64,000 nt of DNA from Nocardioides lacusdianchii (GCF_020102855.1 NZ_JADHZD010000001.1:248001-312000); one strand, 5' to 3'; counted from the stretch's first letter, positions 47,126 through 56,539 are shown. The notes: a model not told the origin generated them from the sequence alone. Made by a program: numbers and translations.

Positions 47126-47926
47126 TCAGGAGCCCTCGGCCAGCTCGCGCGAGCGGTTGCGCGCGGCCTCCATCGCGGCGAGGAAGGCCGCCCGGACCTT
47201 GTGGATCTCGAGCTCGCGCAGCGCGGAGGCGGTCGTGCCGCCCGGCGAGGTGACCTGCTCGCGGAGCACGACGGGGTGCGAGCCGGTCTCGCGCAGCATC
47301 GTGGCCGAGCCGACCAGCGTCTGCACCACCAGCTCGGTGGCGGTCGCGCGCGGCAGGCCGAGGTGGACGCCCGCCTCGATCATCGACTCGACGACGAAGA
47401 AGATGTAGGCCGGTCCGGAGCCGGAGATGGCGGTGACCGCATCCATCTGCTTCTCCGGGATGCGGAGCACCTTTCCGGTCGAGGCCATCAGCGACTCGGC
47501 CTCGGTCAGGTGCGACTCGTCGCAGTGCGAGCCGGGCGCGATGGCGGCCATGCCCTCGTCGACGAGGGCCGGGGTGTTGGGCATGACGCGCACGACGGCG
47601 ACGCCCTCGGGCACGCGGGACTCGATGAAGGCGGTCGTGATGCCCGCGGCGAGCGAGACGAGCAGCTGCCCGGCGCGCAGGTCCGGGGCGATCTCGGCGA
47701 GGACGTCGGCCATGTCCTGCGGCTTGACCACCAGCGCCACCGTGTCGGCCTTCGCCGCTGCCTCGCGGTTGGACACCACCGCCACTCCGTAGCGCTCCTC
47801 CAGCTCGCGGGCGCGGTCCGAGCGCTTCTCGCCGACCATCAGCTGGTCGACGCGTCGCCCGGCGCGTACGAGACCGGACAGCAGGGTCTCCCCCATCACG
47901 CCGGCACCGATGATCGCTGTGCTCAT
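47126..47926 (-). CDS. proC: pyrroline-5-carboxylate reductase
   Basis: Last step of proline synthesis, NADPH-dependent (266 residues). The Rossmann motif is IIGAGVMGE near the N-terminus. The family signatures SGSGPAYIFF and TSPGGTTASAL (substrate loop) are present. The ATG at 47926 has a TAGGTT -10 box six bases upstream that overlaps the stop of the proline dehydrogenase gene. proC next to bS22-type genes is also the mycobacterial arrangement (Rv0500). Confidence 0.95.
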   Translation of the reverse strand: MSTAIIGAGVMGETLLSGLVRAGRRVDQLMVGEKRSDRARELEERYGVAVVSNREAAAKADTVALVVKPQDMADVLAEIAPDLRAGQLLVSLAAGITTAFIESRVPEGVAVVRVMPNTPALVDEGMAAIAPGSHCDESHLTEAESLMASTGKVLRIPEKQMDAVTAISGSGPAYIFFVVESMIEAGVHLGLPRATATELVVQTLVGSATMLRETGSHPVVLREQVTSPGGTTASALRELEIHKVRAAFLAAMEAARNRSRELAEGS

Positions 47927-47932
47927 GGGGGG

Positions 47933-47938
47933 AACCTA
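47933..47938 (-). promoter_or_regulatory. proC -10 box, leaderless
   Basis: TAGGTT on the minus strand, six bases before the proC ATG, overlapping the last codon and stop of the upstream gene. Confidence 0.5.
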
Positions 47939-48871
47939 CTTCTTCGACACGAGGGAACGCGCGAAGAAGGCCAGGTTCTGCGGCTTCTCGGCCAGCCGGC
48001 GCATCAGGTAGCCGTACCACTCGGTGCCGTAGGGGACGTAGACGCGCACGGTCTCACCGGCCGCGGCCAGGCGCTTCTGCTCCTCGGGACGGATGCCGTA
48101 GAGCATCTGGAACTCGTAGGTCCCCGGGCGGCGGCCGAAGCGGCTCGCGAGCGAGGAGGCGATCTGCACCATGCGGGGGTCGTGGGTGGCGATCATCGGG
48201 TAGCCCTGGCCGCCGAGCAGCACCTTGAGGCAGCGTACGTAGGACTTGTCGACCTCGACCCGCTCCTGGAAGGCGACGTCGGCGGGCTCCATGTAGGCGC
48301 CCTTGCACAGGCGCACCCGCGAGCCCTCGTAGGCCAGCGCACGGCAGTCGGCCTCGGTGCGGTGCAGCATCGCCTGCAGCACCGCACCCGTCTCGGGGAA
48401 GTCCTTGCGGAGCTCGCGCAGGATCGAGAGCGTGGAGTCGGTGGTGGTGTGGTCCTCCATGTCGAGGGTCACCGTGGTGCCGGCGTTGCGCGCCGCGCGG
48501 CAGATGTCGCGCGCGTTCTCCAGCGCGACCTTGTGGCCATTGTCGGGGAGGAACTGCCCGATGGCGCTGAGCTTGACCGAGACCTCGGCATGGGGCGCGA
48601 GGCCCTGCGAGCCGAGGTCGGCCAGGAGCTCCTTGTAGGCCCGGACCGTGGCCTCGGCCTGAGCAGCGTCGGTGGTGTCCTCGCCGAGGTAGTCGAGGGT
48701 CACGTGCAGCCCGTCGGCCTCCAGCGTCCGGGTCGCCCCGACGGCGGACTCGGTGGTCTCGCCGGGGACGTAGCTGGTGACGATGCCGCTCGAGACGGGC
48801 ATGGTCGAGACGAGCTTCTTGACCCCCTGGCTGCGGGCGAGCAGGAGGATCGGCTGGCGGAGCAAAGACAT
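47936..48871 (-). CDS. proline dehydrogenase
   Basis: FAD-dependent oxidation of proline to pyrroline-5-carboxylate, coupled to the quinone pool (311 residues, monofunctional PutB type). Conserved segments are VSVKLSAIGQ, VTLDMEDH, SRVRLCKGAYMEP and VPYGTEWYGYLMRRLAEKP, the last forming the substrate/flavin site. Leaderless ATG at 48871 with TAGCCT seven bases upstream. It lies directly before proC, whose product runs the opposite reaction. Confidence 0.93.
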   Translation of the reverse strand: MSLLRQPILLLARSQGVKKLVSTMPVSSGIVTSYVPGETTESAVGATRTLEADGLHVTLDYLGEDTTDAAQAEATVRAYKELLADLGSQGLAPHAEVSVKLSAIGQFLPDNGHKVALENARDICRAARNAGTTVTLDMEDHTTTDSTLSILRELRKDFPETGAVLQAMLHRTEADCRALAYEGSRVRLCKGAYMEPADVAFQERVEVDKSYVRCLKVLLGGQGYPMIATHDPRMVQIASSLASRFGRRPGTYEFQMLYGIRPEEQKRLAAAGETVRVYVPYGTEWYGYLMRRLAEKPQNLAFFARSLVSKK

Positions 48872-48878
48872 GGCCAGA

Positions 48879-48884
48879 AGGCTA
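48879..48884 (-). promoter_or_regulatory. proline dehydrogenase -10 box, leaderless
   Basis: TAGCCT on the minus strand ends seven bases before the ATG at 48871. Confidence 0.5.
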
Positions 48885-48945
48885 CGCCGAACCTCGACGG
48901 ATCCTTCACAGGTCCTCCACCCACGCCCACGCGGACCGGTCCACC

Positions 48946-49347
48946 ATGGACGACATGACCCGATTCCCGTCCTCGCCGACCACGCGCTACGCCCTCGCCC
49001 TGACCGTCTCCGTCGCCACGACGCTCTTCCTCCTGCTGGGCATCGGGGCCCTGGGGATCGTCGGCGACGGCGACCGCGACGCCCTCTACCTCGCGGCGCC
49101 CGCCGTCGCCCTCCTCGTGGCGGTGGCGACCCGCTTCCGCCCCGGCGGGATGGTGGTCGCGCTCGCAGGTGCGGCGGTCGTGACCGTGGTGGCGGGCGCC
49201 GTCGCGGTGGGGCTGGTCGTCACCGACCGCGAGGTCGCGTCGGTGGGCGACGTGGTCCTGCTGACCGGGATGTACGCCGCCCTCTTCGCCGTCGCCGCAT
49301 GGCTGTTCCGGCTAAGCGAGCGCCCCGCGGTCGGCACCGCTGCCTAG
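48946..49347 (+). CDS. four-helix membrane protein of unknown function
   Basis: 133 residues with four predicted membrane helices (about 16-38, 47-63, 68-90, 101-122) and short loops. No recognised family. An alternative ATG three codons later (48955) is equally likely, and neither has a good ribosome site. It converges on the ABC permease gene with three bases between stops. Confidence 0.65.
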   Translation: MDDMTRFPSSPTTRYALALTVSVATTLFLLLGIGALGIVGDGDRDALYLAAPAVALLVAVATRFRPGGMVVALAGAAVVTVVAGAVAVGLVVTDREVASVGDVVLLTGMYAALFAVAAWLFRLSERPAVGTAA

Positions 49348-49350
49348 CCC

Positions 49351-50088
49351 CTACGGCGTACGCCGTCGCAGGGTCGCCGCACCCAGCGCGAGCGAGGCGA
49401 CCGCGAAGCCGGCCACGACGCCGACCGAGCGCCAGACCTCACCCTCGTCGGCTCGGCCGACCAGCTCCTGCATCGCGTCGACGGCGTACGACAGCGGGAG
49501 CAGGTCGCTGATCGCCTCGAGCACGCCCGGCATCGCCTCGCGGGGTACGAACAGTCCGCACAGCAGGATCTGCGGGAGCACGAAGGCCGGCATGAACTGC
49601 ACCGCCTGGAACTCCGTGGTCGCGAAGGCGCTCACCAGCAGGCCCAGCGCGGTGCCGAGGACCGCGTCGACGACCGCGACGAGGCCCAGCAGCCAGACGG
49701 GGCCGTTGACCTCGAGGCCGAGCAGCCCGACGCTGACCGCCACCGCGAGCGCCGACTGCACTGCAGCCAGCAGGCCGAAGGCGAGGGCGTAGCCGAGGAG
49801 GAAGTCGAGCTTGCCCATCGGCATCGTGAGCAACCGCTCGAGGGTGCCCGACGAGCGCTCGCGCAGCGTGGTCACGCTGGTCACGAGGAACATCACGATG
49901 AACGGGAACATCGCCAGCAGCGCAGGCCCGAAGCGGTCGAACATGTCGCCGGGCAGCTCGTCGAACATCCACCACAAGAGGCTGATGAGCAGGCACGGCA
50001 CCACCAGCAGCATCGCGAGCGTGCGGTGGTCGCGACGGACCTGGGTGAGCACGCGACCCGCGACGGCGAACGTGATCCGCGCGTTCAT
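49351..50088 (-). CDS. ABC-2 type transporter permease
   Basis: Membrane subunit of an ABC exporter (245 residues, six helices). ABC-2 features are the TLRERSSGTLERLLTMPM cytoplasmic helix, the central FMPAFVLPQILLCGLFVP and the final DLLPLSYAVDAMQ. The ATG at 50088 overlaps the ATPase stop as ATGA. Such pairs export drugs or lipids; the substrate is unknown. A TetR gene lies just upstream in the same direction. Confidence 0.88.
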   Translation of the reverse strand: MNARITFAVAGRVLTQVRRDHRTLAMLLVVPCLLISLLWWMFDELPGDMFDRFGPALLAMFPFIVMFLVTSVTTLRERSSGTLERLLTMPMGKLDFLLGYALAFGLLAAVQSALAVAVSVGLLGLEVNGPVWLLGLVAVVDAVLGTALGLLVSAFATTEFQAVQFMPAFVLPQILLCGLFVPREAMPGVLEAISDLLPLSYAVDAMQELVGRADEGEVWRSVGVVAGFAVASLALGAATLRRRTP

Positions 50089-50798
50089 GCCGCCGCCCCC
50101 TCCACGAGGTGCAGGAAGGCCTGCTCGATGTCGTCGGCGCCGGTCTGCGTCCTGATCTCGCCCGGCGAGCCGTCGGCGATGATCCGCCCCTCACGCATCA
50201 GCAGCAGCCGGTCGCAGCGCTCGGCCTCGTCCATCACGTGGCTGGAGACCAGCACCGCGGCCCCGCCCTCGGCGATGCGGTGGAAGAGTCCCCACAGGTC
50301 GCGGCGCAGCACCGGGTCGAGGCCGACCGTGGGCTCGTCGAGCACGAGCAGGTCGGGCGATCCGAGCAGCGCGACGGCCAGGCTGACCCGGCTGCGCTGG
50401 CCGCCCGAGAGCCGCCCGACGACCTGGTGGCGCTGGTCGGCGAGGCCGACCGACGCGACCGCTTCCTCGGCCGAGTCGCGCGCCACGCCGAGCACCCGCG
50501 CGAAGAACGTGAGGTTCTCCGCGACCGTCAGGTCGTCGTAGACGCTGGCGGACTGGGTGACGTAGCCGACCCGCGTGCGCAGCGGTGCGCTGCCCGCCGG
50601 CTCGCCCAGCACCTCCACCGATCCCGAGCGCAGGCGCTGGGCGCCGACCAGCGCGCGCATCAGCGTCGTCTTGCCGCAGCCGCTGGGCCCGAGCAGCCCG
50701 GTGACGCCAGCCGTCACGTCGAGCGAGATGCCGGGCAGCACCTCCCGCGAACCGCGTACGACGACCAGATCACGCACCTCGATGACGTTTTTCATCAT
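50085..50798 (-). CDS. ABC transporter ATP-binding protein
   Basis: ATPase subunit (237 residues) partnering the permease at 49351. Walker A GPSGCGKTT is at 37-45. The signature RLSGGQRSRVSLA is near 129, Walker B LLVLDEPT near 150, and the H-loop VSSHVMDEAERCD near 186. Two ATG codons in tandem (50798, 50795) could start it. The first lies seven bases after a CACAAT -10 box with TTGACG 18 bases before, and both sit inside a TTCA...TGAA dyad. Confidence 0.92.
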   Translation of the reverse strand: MMKNVIEVRDLVVVRGSREVLPGISLDVTAGVTGLLGPSGCGKTTLMRALVGAQRLRSGSVEVLGEPAGSAPLRTRVGYVTQSASVYDDLTVAENLTFFARVLGVARDSAEEAVASVGLADQRHQVVGRLSGGQRSRVSLAVALLGSPDLLVLDEPTVGLDPVLRRDLWGLFHRIAEGGAAVLVSSHVMDEAERCDRLLLMREGRIIADGSPGEIRTQTGADDIEQAFLHLVEGAAA

Positions 50799-50835
50799 GT
50801 GTTGAATTGTGCGCCTGGGGCAGAGGCGGCGTCAA
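50791..50835 (-). promoter_or_regulatory. ABC operon promoter with operator-like dyad
   Basis: Minus-strand TTGACG (50835-50830) and CACAAT (50811-50806) are 18 bases apart. TTCAACACATGATGAA (50806-50791) is a dyad of the form TTCAnCA-nn-TGnTGAA that covers the transcription start and the ATG. It is a good candidate target for the TetR protein encoded upstream. Confidence 0.6.
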
Positions 50836-50841
50836 CCCTGT

Positions 50842-50893
50842 AGCGGTGCGTGAGGCGGGTTCCGAGCGCGCAGAACCCGCCTCGCTCACCGCT
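50842..50893. terminator. long hairpin between tetR and the ABC genes
   Basis: Arms 50842-50862 and 50873-50893 match at 19 of 21 positions with a 10-base loop; the inner 11 bases (GAGGCGGGTTC and GAACCCGCCTC) pair perfectly. It follows the tetR stop by 24 bases on the minus strand. There is no U-tract, so it is a terminator of the non-canonical type or another RNA/DNA structure. Confidence 0.6.
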
Positions 50894-50917
50894 CAGCGGG
50901 GAGTGACGTAGGTCGGC

Positions 50918-51511
50918 TCAGGCCAGGTCGCCGGTCAGGTAGTGCTGCAGCACCGGCCCCATCCGGGCGACGAGGTCCTCGGCGGGCGCGTGCGCCATGG
51001 CCGGGAGCGCGATGACGTAGCGGGTGACCACGAGCCCGATGATCTGGCTCGCGACGAGGGGGATGCGCACCTCGGGGCGGTCCGCCACGAGCTGGGCGAG
51101 CACCGGGCCCACCACGACGGGGATGAAGGCGTCGCGCACCATCGGCCCGGAGTCGTCGCCGAGGAGCGAGCGCGCGAGGGCGAGCAGGCCGGGCTGGACG
51201 TCGGGGTCGTCCCAGACGCCGAGGAAGGCCCGCAGCAGGCGCTCGCCGGCACCGTCCGGCCCGGCTGCCACGACCGGCGCCATCACCTCGCGGGGATCGA
51301 CCGGGATCTCGAGGGCGGCGACGAAGAGGTCGTCCTTGGTGCCGAAGTAGTGGTGCACCAGTGCCGGGTCCACGCCCGCCGCCGCAGCGACCGAGCGGAT
51401 CGTGGTGCCGCGGAAGCCCAGCTCTCCGAAGGAGGTCCGCGCGGCGGCGAGCACCTCGGCGCGGGTGTCCGGCGCGCCCGGTCGACGGCCGCGTGACGCG
51501 CGGGCGGTCAT
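50918..51511 (-). CDS. TetR-family transcriptional regulator
   Basis: 197 residues. The N-terminal helix-turn-helix (about 36-57) is [22 protein letters not shown], and the rest is a helical ligand-binding and dimer domain. The ATG at 51511 overlaps the stop of the isomerase gene as ATGA. By position it probably represses the ABC exporter downstream. The ligand is unknown. Confidence 0.9.
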   Translation of the reverse strand: MTARASRGRRPGAPDTRAEVLAAARTSFGELGFRGTTIRSVAAAAGVDPALVHHYFGTKDDLFVAALEIPVDPREVMAPVVAAGPDGAGERLLRAFLGVWDDPDVQPGLLALARSLLGDDSGPMVRDAFIPVVVGPVLAQLVADRPEVRIPLVASQIIGLVVTRYVIALPAMAHAPAEDLVARMGPVLQHYLTGDLA

Positions 51512-52305
51512 GGGGTGGTGACGCCGAGGTGGGCCCGGGCGAAGGCCAGCGACTCGGCGAGGTCGGCCTCGCGCTCGGCACGGTCGGCTGCGCGGCGCGT
51601 GTTGATCTCCAGCACGACGTGGCCGGAGAAGCCGGCACCCGCCAGGTGCCGGAGGAACTCCGCGGCCCGCATCACCCCGCGCCCCGGCACGAGGTGCTCG
51701 TCCTTGGCGGAGCCGGAGCCGTCGGTGAGGTGGATGTGGCGCAGCCGCTCGCCCATCCGCTCGGCCATCTCGATCACGTCGGAGCGCGCGATCGCGGCGT
51801 GGGAGAGGTCGATCGTGGTGTTGGCGTAGTCCTCCGTGCTGGGGTCCCAGCCGGGGAGGTACATCTCCATCCCGCGGCGCGAGGACGCCCGCCAGGGGTA
51901 CATGTTCTCGACCGCGAAGGCGATGCCGGTGCGGGCCTCGAGGGAGGCGATCCCCTCCACGAAGCCGGCGGCGTAGTCCTTCTGCCACCGGAACGGGGGG
52001 TGTACGACGACCACGTCGGCGCCGACCTCGGCGGCCATCTCCGCCGACTTCTCCAGCTTGCCCCACGGGTCGGTGCCCCAGACCCGCTGGGTGAAGAGCA
52101 AGCAGGGCGCGTGCACCGCGCAGATCGGCACCTGGTGGTGCTCGCTGAGCTTCTTCACGGCGTCGATCTGCTGGCTCAGTGCGTCGATCCCGACCATCAC
52201 CTCCACGGCGTCGTAGCCGAGCGAGGCCGCCCAGCCGAAGGCGTGCGCGGTCGACTCGGGGTAGACCGAGGCGGTCGAGAGGCCGATCCGAGGGGTCGAG
52301 GGCAT
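51508..52305 (-). CDS. sugar phosphate isomerase/epimerase (TIM barrel)
   Basis: Xylose-isomerase-like TIM-barrel protein (265 residues). Putative metal ligands are in AVENMYPW (Glu), [10 protein letters not shown] (Asp, His), RHIHLTDG (His) and VVLEINTR (Glu), the AP_endonuc_2 pattern. The substrate is unknown. The ATG start is three bases from the stop of the Ppx/GppA gene, and the tetR start overlaps its stop. Confidence 0.88.
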   Translation of the reverse strand: MPSTPRIGLSTASVYPESTAHAFGWAASLGYDAVEVMVGIDALSQQIDAVKKLSEHHQVPICAVHAPCLLFTQRVWGTDPWGKLEKSAEMAAEVGADVVVVHPPFRWQKDYAAGFVEGIASLEARTGIAFAVENMYPWRASSRRGMEMYLPGWDPSTEDYANTTIDLSHAAIARSDVIEMAERMGERLRHIHLTDGSGSAKDEHLVPGRGVMRAAEFLRHLAGAGFSGHVVLEINTRRAADRAEREADLAESLAFARAHLGVTTP

Positions 52306-52308
52306 GAG

Positions 52309-53253
52309 TCAGTGCAGCCTCGTCACGACGGAGATCTGGTCGAGGCGCTCGAGGATCACGCCCTCGCGCAGCGCCCACGGGCAGATCTCCAGCGCCGGGA
52401 GGTCGAAGATGTCCATGCACGCCTCGGCGACGAGCGCGCCGGGCACGATCTGGTGGGTGCGGCTCGGCGAGACGCCCGGCAGGTCCGCGAGCTCCTCGTC
52501 GGACATGTCCATCAGCTTGGGGATCCAGCCCGAGAGCGTCTCGAGCTCGAGGGTGCGCGGCACCAGCGGTCCGTCACCGCTGGGCGCGGCGCCGCAGATG
52601 CGGGCCAGGGAGCGGAAGGTCTTCGACGTGGCCGCGGCCTTGTCCGGCACTCCCGGGCGCAGGAGGTTGCCGGCGTCACGAGCGATCTCGGCGCGGATCT
52701 CGCGCCGCAGCTGGCGGATCTCCTCCTCCGAGGGTCGGCCGCCGCCGAACCACGCGCGGGCCATCCGGGCCGCACCCAGCGGGAGCGACCAGGCCACGTC
52801 GGGCGCCTCGTCGGCGCCACCGGCGATCTCCAGCGACCCGCCGCCGATGTCGAAGATCGCCAGCCGGCCCGCCGACCAGCCGAACCATCGGCGTACGGCC
52901 AGGAAGGTGAGCCGTGCCTCGTCCTCGCCCGAGAGCACCTCGAGCGAGACGCCGCTGTGCCGCTCCACGTGGGCCAGCACCTCGTCGGAGTTGACCGAGT
53001 CGCGCACCGCGGAGGTCGCGAAGCCCAGCATCTCCTCGCAGCCCTTGTCCTCGGCGATCCGCGTGGCGGACGCGCAGAACTCGGTGAGGGCCTCCACCCC
53101 CTGCGGCGTGACGGCGCCGTCGGCGTCGAGGTGCTCGGCGAGGCGCAGCGCCTGCTTGTGCGACGAGGCCGGCAGCGGCGCGGCACCGCCGTGCGCGTCC
53201 ACCACCAGCAGGTGACCGGTGTTGGATCCGATGTCGAGGACGCCCAGGCGCAT
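52309..53253 (-). CDS. Ppx/GppA family phosphatase
   Basis: Exopolyphosphatase or pppGpp-phosphohydrolase of the ASKHA fold (314 residues). The N-terminal phosphate-binding loop is [16 protein letters not shown], and the second is [11 protein letters not shown] near residue 137. The catalytic Glu is probably in the GEDEARLTF stretch. It is the short actinobacterial form without a C-terminal HD domain. Leaderless ATG at 53253 with TAGCGT seven bases upstream. Confidence 0.9.
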   Translation of the reverse strand: MRLGVLDIGSNTGHLLVVDAHGGAAPLPASSHKQALRLAEHLDADGAVTPQGVEALTEFCASATRIAEDKGCEEMLGFATSAVRDSVNSDEVLAHVERHSGVSLEVLSGEDEARLTFLAVRRWFGWSAGRLAIFDIGGGSLEIAGGADEAPDVAWSLPLGAARMARAWFGGGRPSEEEIRQLRREIRAEIARDAGNLLRPGVPDKAAATSKTFRSLARICGAAPSGDGPLVPRTLELETLSGWIPKLMDMSDEELADLPGVSPSRTHQIVPGALVAEACMDIFDLPALEICPWALREGVILERLDQISVVTRLH

Positions 53254-53260
53254 GACTGCC

Positions 53261-53292
53261 ACGCTACTAGGCCTGTGGCACGCCACTAGGCT
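53261..53292. promoter_or_regulatory. divergent leaderless promoters, Ppx/GppA and DUF3109-like gene
   Basis: Minus-strand TAGCGT (53266-53261) serves the ATG at 53253. Plus-strand TAGGCT (53287-53292) ends six bases before the GTG at 53299. The gap of 45 bases also contains two near-identical 16-base direct repeats (53260-53275 and 53279-53294). Confidence 0.6.
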
Positions 53293-53298
53293 GGCCGA

Positions 53299-54075
53299 GT
53301 GCCCGAAGTCGACCTGGTGTTCCCCCGCGCGTACGTCGAGTTCGCCGATCCCGCCGACGACAGCCAGGTCTTCCGCTGCGACCTGACGTGGCTGACCTCG
53401 GCCTACACCTGCATCTTCGGCCAGGGGTGCCAGGGCATCTACGCCGACGCCCCCGACGTCGGCTGCTGCACCCTCGGCGCCCACTTCGCCGACAAGGACG
53501 ACGAGTTGCGGGTCGCCGGCTTCGTCGCCCAGCTCACGCCCGACGACTGGCAGCTGCACCCCGGCCGGGCGGTGAAGAAGTCCGACTGGATCGAGACCGA
53601 GGACGACGGGGAGCGCAAGACGCTCGCCGTGGAGGTCGACGGCCAGCAGGCCTGCGTGTTCCACAACCGCACCGACTTCGCCCCCGACCAGGGCCCGGGC
53701 GGCGCCGGCTGCGCCCTGCACGGCCTCGCGCTGCGCCAGGGCAGGAACCCGCTGGAGACCAAGCCCGACGTCTGCTGGCAGCTGCCCATCCGGCGCCAGT
53801 TCCGCACCGTCGAGGTGCAGGACGGGACGTCGTACACCGAGGTCTCGATCGGTGAGTACGACCGTCGCGGCTGGGGCCCGGGCGGGCACGACCTGGACTG
53901 GTACTGCTCGGGAAACACCGAGGCGCACGTCGCGCTCGAGCCGGTGTGGGTGACCCACGAGCCCGAGCTCGTCGAGCTGATGGGGCCCGAGGCGTACGCC
54001 GAGCTCTCCCGCCACTGCGAGGCGCACGTCCGCTCCCGCTCGGCCCTCGCGCTGCACCCCGCCGACCCGCGCTGA
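53299..54075 (+). CDS. cysteine-rich DUF3109-like protein
   Basis: 258 residues with conserved-looking cysteines C27, C38, C44, C56-C57, C119, C138 and C159. The order CVF then [12 protein letters not shown] then [12 protein letters not shown] resembles DUF3109/YkgJ proteins, which are thought to bind a metal or iron-sulfur cluster. No enzymatic function is known. Leaderless GTG start at 53299. A further Cys in [12 protein letters not shown] lies near 198. Confidence 0.7.
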   Translation: MPEVDLVFPRAYVEFADPADDSQVFRCDLTWLTSAYTCIFGQGCQGIYADAPDVGCCTLGAHFADKDDELRVAGFVAQLTPDDWQLHPGRAVKKSDWIETEDDGERKTLAVEVDGQQACVFHNRTDFAPDQGPGGAGCALHGLALRQGRNPLETKPDVCWQLPIRRQFRTVEVQDGTSYTEVSIGEYDRRGWGPGGHDLDWYCSGNTEAHVALEPVWVTHEPELVELMGPEAYAELSRHCEAHVRSRSALALHPADPR

Positions 54076-54157
54076 GGCCTCCACGGAATCCGCAGCGCGG
54101 AATTGCTCGATGTCGAGAGATCCCGACCCCGGTGTCGCGCGTCCCGGGGCGTGAGCA

Positions 54158-54163
54158 CAGAAT
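54158..54163 (+). promoter_or_regulatory. VOC gene -10-like box, leaderless
   Basis: CAGAAT ends six bases before the ATG at 54170, the same hexamer and spacing as at menA. Confidence 0.45.
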
Positions 54164-54169
54164 CTGGTC

Positions 54170-54808
54170 ATGCGCCTGGACCACGTCAGCTTCGCCGCCG
54201 GACCTGATGGACTTGCCAGCACCGCCCAGCGCATCGGGGGGCTGCTCGGCACGGAGTTCGTCGACGGGGGTGTGCACCCTCGCTTCGGCACCCGCAACGT
54301 CACCCTGCCCCTGGCCGGTGACACCTACATGGAGATCGTGGAGGTCCTCGACCACCCCGCCTCCGACAAGGCTCCCTTCGGCCAGGCCGTGCGCGCGCGC
54401 TCGGCGCTCGGCGGAGGCTGGATGGGATGGGTCGTCTCCGTCGGCGACATCGCCCCCATCGAGTCGCGCCTGGGCCGCGAGGCGGTCAAGGGCAACCGCC
54501 ACCGCCCCGACGGCACCGAGCTCGTCTGGCAGCAGATCGGCGTCAACGGGCTCATCTCGGACCCGCAGCTGCCGTTCTTCATCCAGTGGCAGTCGCCTTC
54601 CGAGATGCACCCGAGCAACGGCGCCACCGGTGACTACTCGCTCGCCTGCCTCGAGATCGCCGGCGACCCGCAGCGGGTCAGCGAGTGGCTCGGCGAGACC
54701 GTCGAGGCGCCGCTGGAGGACGTGAAGGTCGAGTGGGTCGCCCCCAACGGCACCCCCGGCATCGTCGCGGTGCAGATCCAGACCCCGCACGGCCTCGTCC
54801 GCATCTAG
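54170..54808 (+). CDS. VOC-family (glyoxalase-like) protein
   Basis: 212 residues with two glyoxalase-like beta-alpha-beta-beta-beta modules. The first metal-type His is in [10 protein letters not shown] at the N-terminus, and [11 protein letters not shown] carries a Glu at the end of the first module. The substrate is unknown. It is followed eight bases later by the methyltransferase gene and is probably co-transcribed. Confidence 0.8.
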   Translation: MRLDHVSFAAGPDGLASTAQRIGGLLGTEFVDGGVHPRFGTRNVTLPLAGDTYMEIVEVLDHPASDKAPFGQAVRARSALGGGWMGWVVSVGDIAPIESRLGREAVKGNRHRPDGTELVWQQIGVNGLISDPQLPFFIQWQSPSEMHPSNGATGDYSLACLEIAGDPQRVSEWLGETVEAPLEDVKVEWVAPNGTPGIVAVQIQTPHGLVRI

Positions 54809-54815
54809 CACCCGG

Positions 54816-55499
54816 GTGAAGCCCCGCCCCTCACCGAACATCTGGCACACCCCCGAGCTCTACGAGCTCGAGAACCGTGCCGCCGACCCGCACGGTCGGA
54901 TCCTCGCCGCCATGCAGGAGCTCGGCGACTGGTCCGGGCGCACCGTGCTGGACGTCGGCTGCGGCACCGGCTTCCACCTGCCCCTGTGGGCCGAGCGCGC
55001 CGCGCAGGTCGTGGGCGTCGAGCCGCACCCACCGCTGGTGTCGCTGGCGAAGCGGCGTACGAAGCGGCTGGGCAACGTCACCGTGCTCAAGGGCATGGCC
55101 GAGGCGCTGCCCCTGCCCGACGCGTCCGTCGACGTGGTGCACGCCCGCTGGGCCTACTTCTTCGGTCCCGGGTCCGAGCCGGGCCTGCGCGAGCTGGACC
55201 GGGTCGTACGCCGTGGCGGCACCGCGTTCGTGATCGACAACGACCCCACCCGCTCCACCTTCGGAGCCTGGTTCCGCCGCGGCTACCCCGAGGTCGACGC
55301 GAGCGCCGTGGAGCGGTTCTGGTCGCAGCACGGCTGGCGGCGCCGGGAGATCGACATGGGCTGGTCCTTCACCTCGCGCGAGGCGCTCGAGGCCGTCGTA
55401 CGCATCGAGCTGCCGCCGGCCGCCGCCGAGGAGGCGCTGACCTCGCACACCGGCACGGAGGTCGACTACGCCGTCAACCTGTGGTGGCGCGACTTCTAG
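54816..55499 (+). CDS. class I SAM-dependent methyltransferase
   Basis: 227 residues. The SAM motif VLDVGCGTGFHL is at about 44-55, followed by VVGVEPHPP and a VDVVHARWAYF motif II. UbiE/Methyltransf_11 type; substrate unknown. The GTG at 54816 is eight bases after the VOC stop. The final CTAG is shared with the stop of the convergent LacI gene. Confidence 0.88.
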   Translation: MKPRPSPNIWHTPELYELENRAADPHGRILAAMQELGDWSGRTVLDVGCGTGFHLPLWAERAAQVVGVEPHPPLVSLAKRRTKRLGNVTVLKGMAEALPLPDASVDVVHARWAYFFGPGSEPGLRELDRVVRRGGTAFVIDNDPTRSTFGAWFRRGYPEVDASAVERFWSQHGWRRREIDMGWSFTSREALEAVVRIELPPAAAEEALTSHTGTEVDYAVNLWWRDF

Positions 55500-56539
55500 C
55501 TCGACTCGCGGATCGCCAGCGTCGGCTCGAGCAGCACGCCGCGGGTCTCGACCGGCTGGTGCGACAGGAGCTGGCGCAGGGTCCGCACGATCTCGACCGC
55601 CACGTCCTCGAGCGGCTGGCGCACCGACGTGAGCCCCACGGGGTAGACCTGCGCCACCTGCGAGTCGTCGAAGCCCACCACGGCGATGTCGCGGCCCGGG
55701 GCGAGCTGGCGGATCCAGAGCGTGTGGAGCACCCCCATCGCGAGGGTGTCGGAGGCGCAGACGAAGGCGGTGGGTGCGGACTCGTCGAGCAGCACCGCGG
55801 CCGCCTCGGCGCCGCTGTGCACGACGTCCTCGACGCGTGAGGCGAGACCGGTGGTGGGCAGTCCGTTGTCGTGCATGGTCGTCAGCCAGCCAGAGCGACG
55901 GTCCTCGCCGATCGGGGAGTCCTTGCGCCAGCCGATCCACGCGATGCGGGTGTGCCCGCGATCGATGAGGTGCTGGGTCGCGAGGCGGGTGCCGGCCGCC
56001 CCGTCGACGTCGACCCAGACGTGGCGGGCGCCGTCGTCGTCCCAGGGCCGGCCGAAGGCAACGAACGGCGCGCGCTGCTGGCTCAGCCAGGTGGCCTGGG
56101 GGTTGCCGAGGTAGGTGTCGGTGACGACGAAGGCGTCGACGGCGGTCGAGCGCAGCAGGTTGTCGTAGCCGCCGACCGGGTCCTCGTCGTCGGCCGGGAA
56201 GAGCAGCACGGCGTAGCCGGCCTCCTCGCTCGCCTCCACCAGCGAGTGCACGAAGCGGTCCATCGCGGCGTTGGCCGTGCCCTCCTGCGTCGGGGTGAAG
56301 CGCAGCCCGATCAGCGAGGAGGTGCGGGTGCGCAGGTTGCGGGCGGCGCGGTTGGGCGAGTAGCCCAGCTCCGCGATCGTCTGGCGGACCCGCTCGAGGG
56401 TGTCGGGACGCAGCAGGTCGGGGTTGTTGACGGCGTTGGAGACGGTCTGGCGTGAGACGCCGGCACGCTCCGCGACGTCGGCGAGAGTGGTCGGCGTGAC
56501 CGGCAGCTGACTGCCGCTCCGATGCTCACTGCGCCCCAT
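55496..56539 (-). CDS. LacI-family transcriptional regulator
   Basis: 347 residues. The N-terminal LacI helix-turn-helix (TLADVAERAGVSRQTVSNAVN) starts at about residue 18, with the hinge helix LGYSPNRAARNLRTR. The periplasmic-binding-protein-like sensor runs from about 76, with VGFDDSQVAQ and LTSVRQPLEDVA near the end. The ATG at 56539 has AAGGGGG upstream. No sugar operon is adjacent, so the target is unknown; it may be autoregulated. Confidence 0.9.
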   Translation of the reverse strand: MGRSEHRSGSQLPVTPTTLADVAERAGVSRQTVSNAVNNPDLLRPDTLERVRQTIAELGYSPNRAARNLRTRTSSLIGLRFTPTQEGTANAAMDRFVHSLVEASEEAGYAVLLFPADDEDPVGGYDNLLRSTAVDAFVVTDTYLGNPQATWLSQQRAPFVAFGRPWDDDGARHVWVDVDGAAGTRLATQHLIDRGHTRIAWIGWRKDSPIGEDRRSGWLTTMHDNGLPTTGLASRVEDVVHSGAEAAAVLLDESAPTAFVCASDTLAMGVLHTLWIRQLAPGRDIAVVGFDDSQVAQVYPVGLTSVRQPLEDVAVEIVRTLRQLLSHQPVETRGVLLEPTLAIRESS

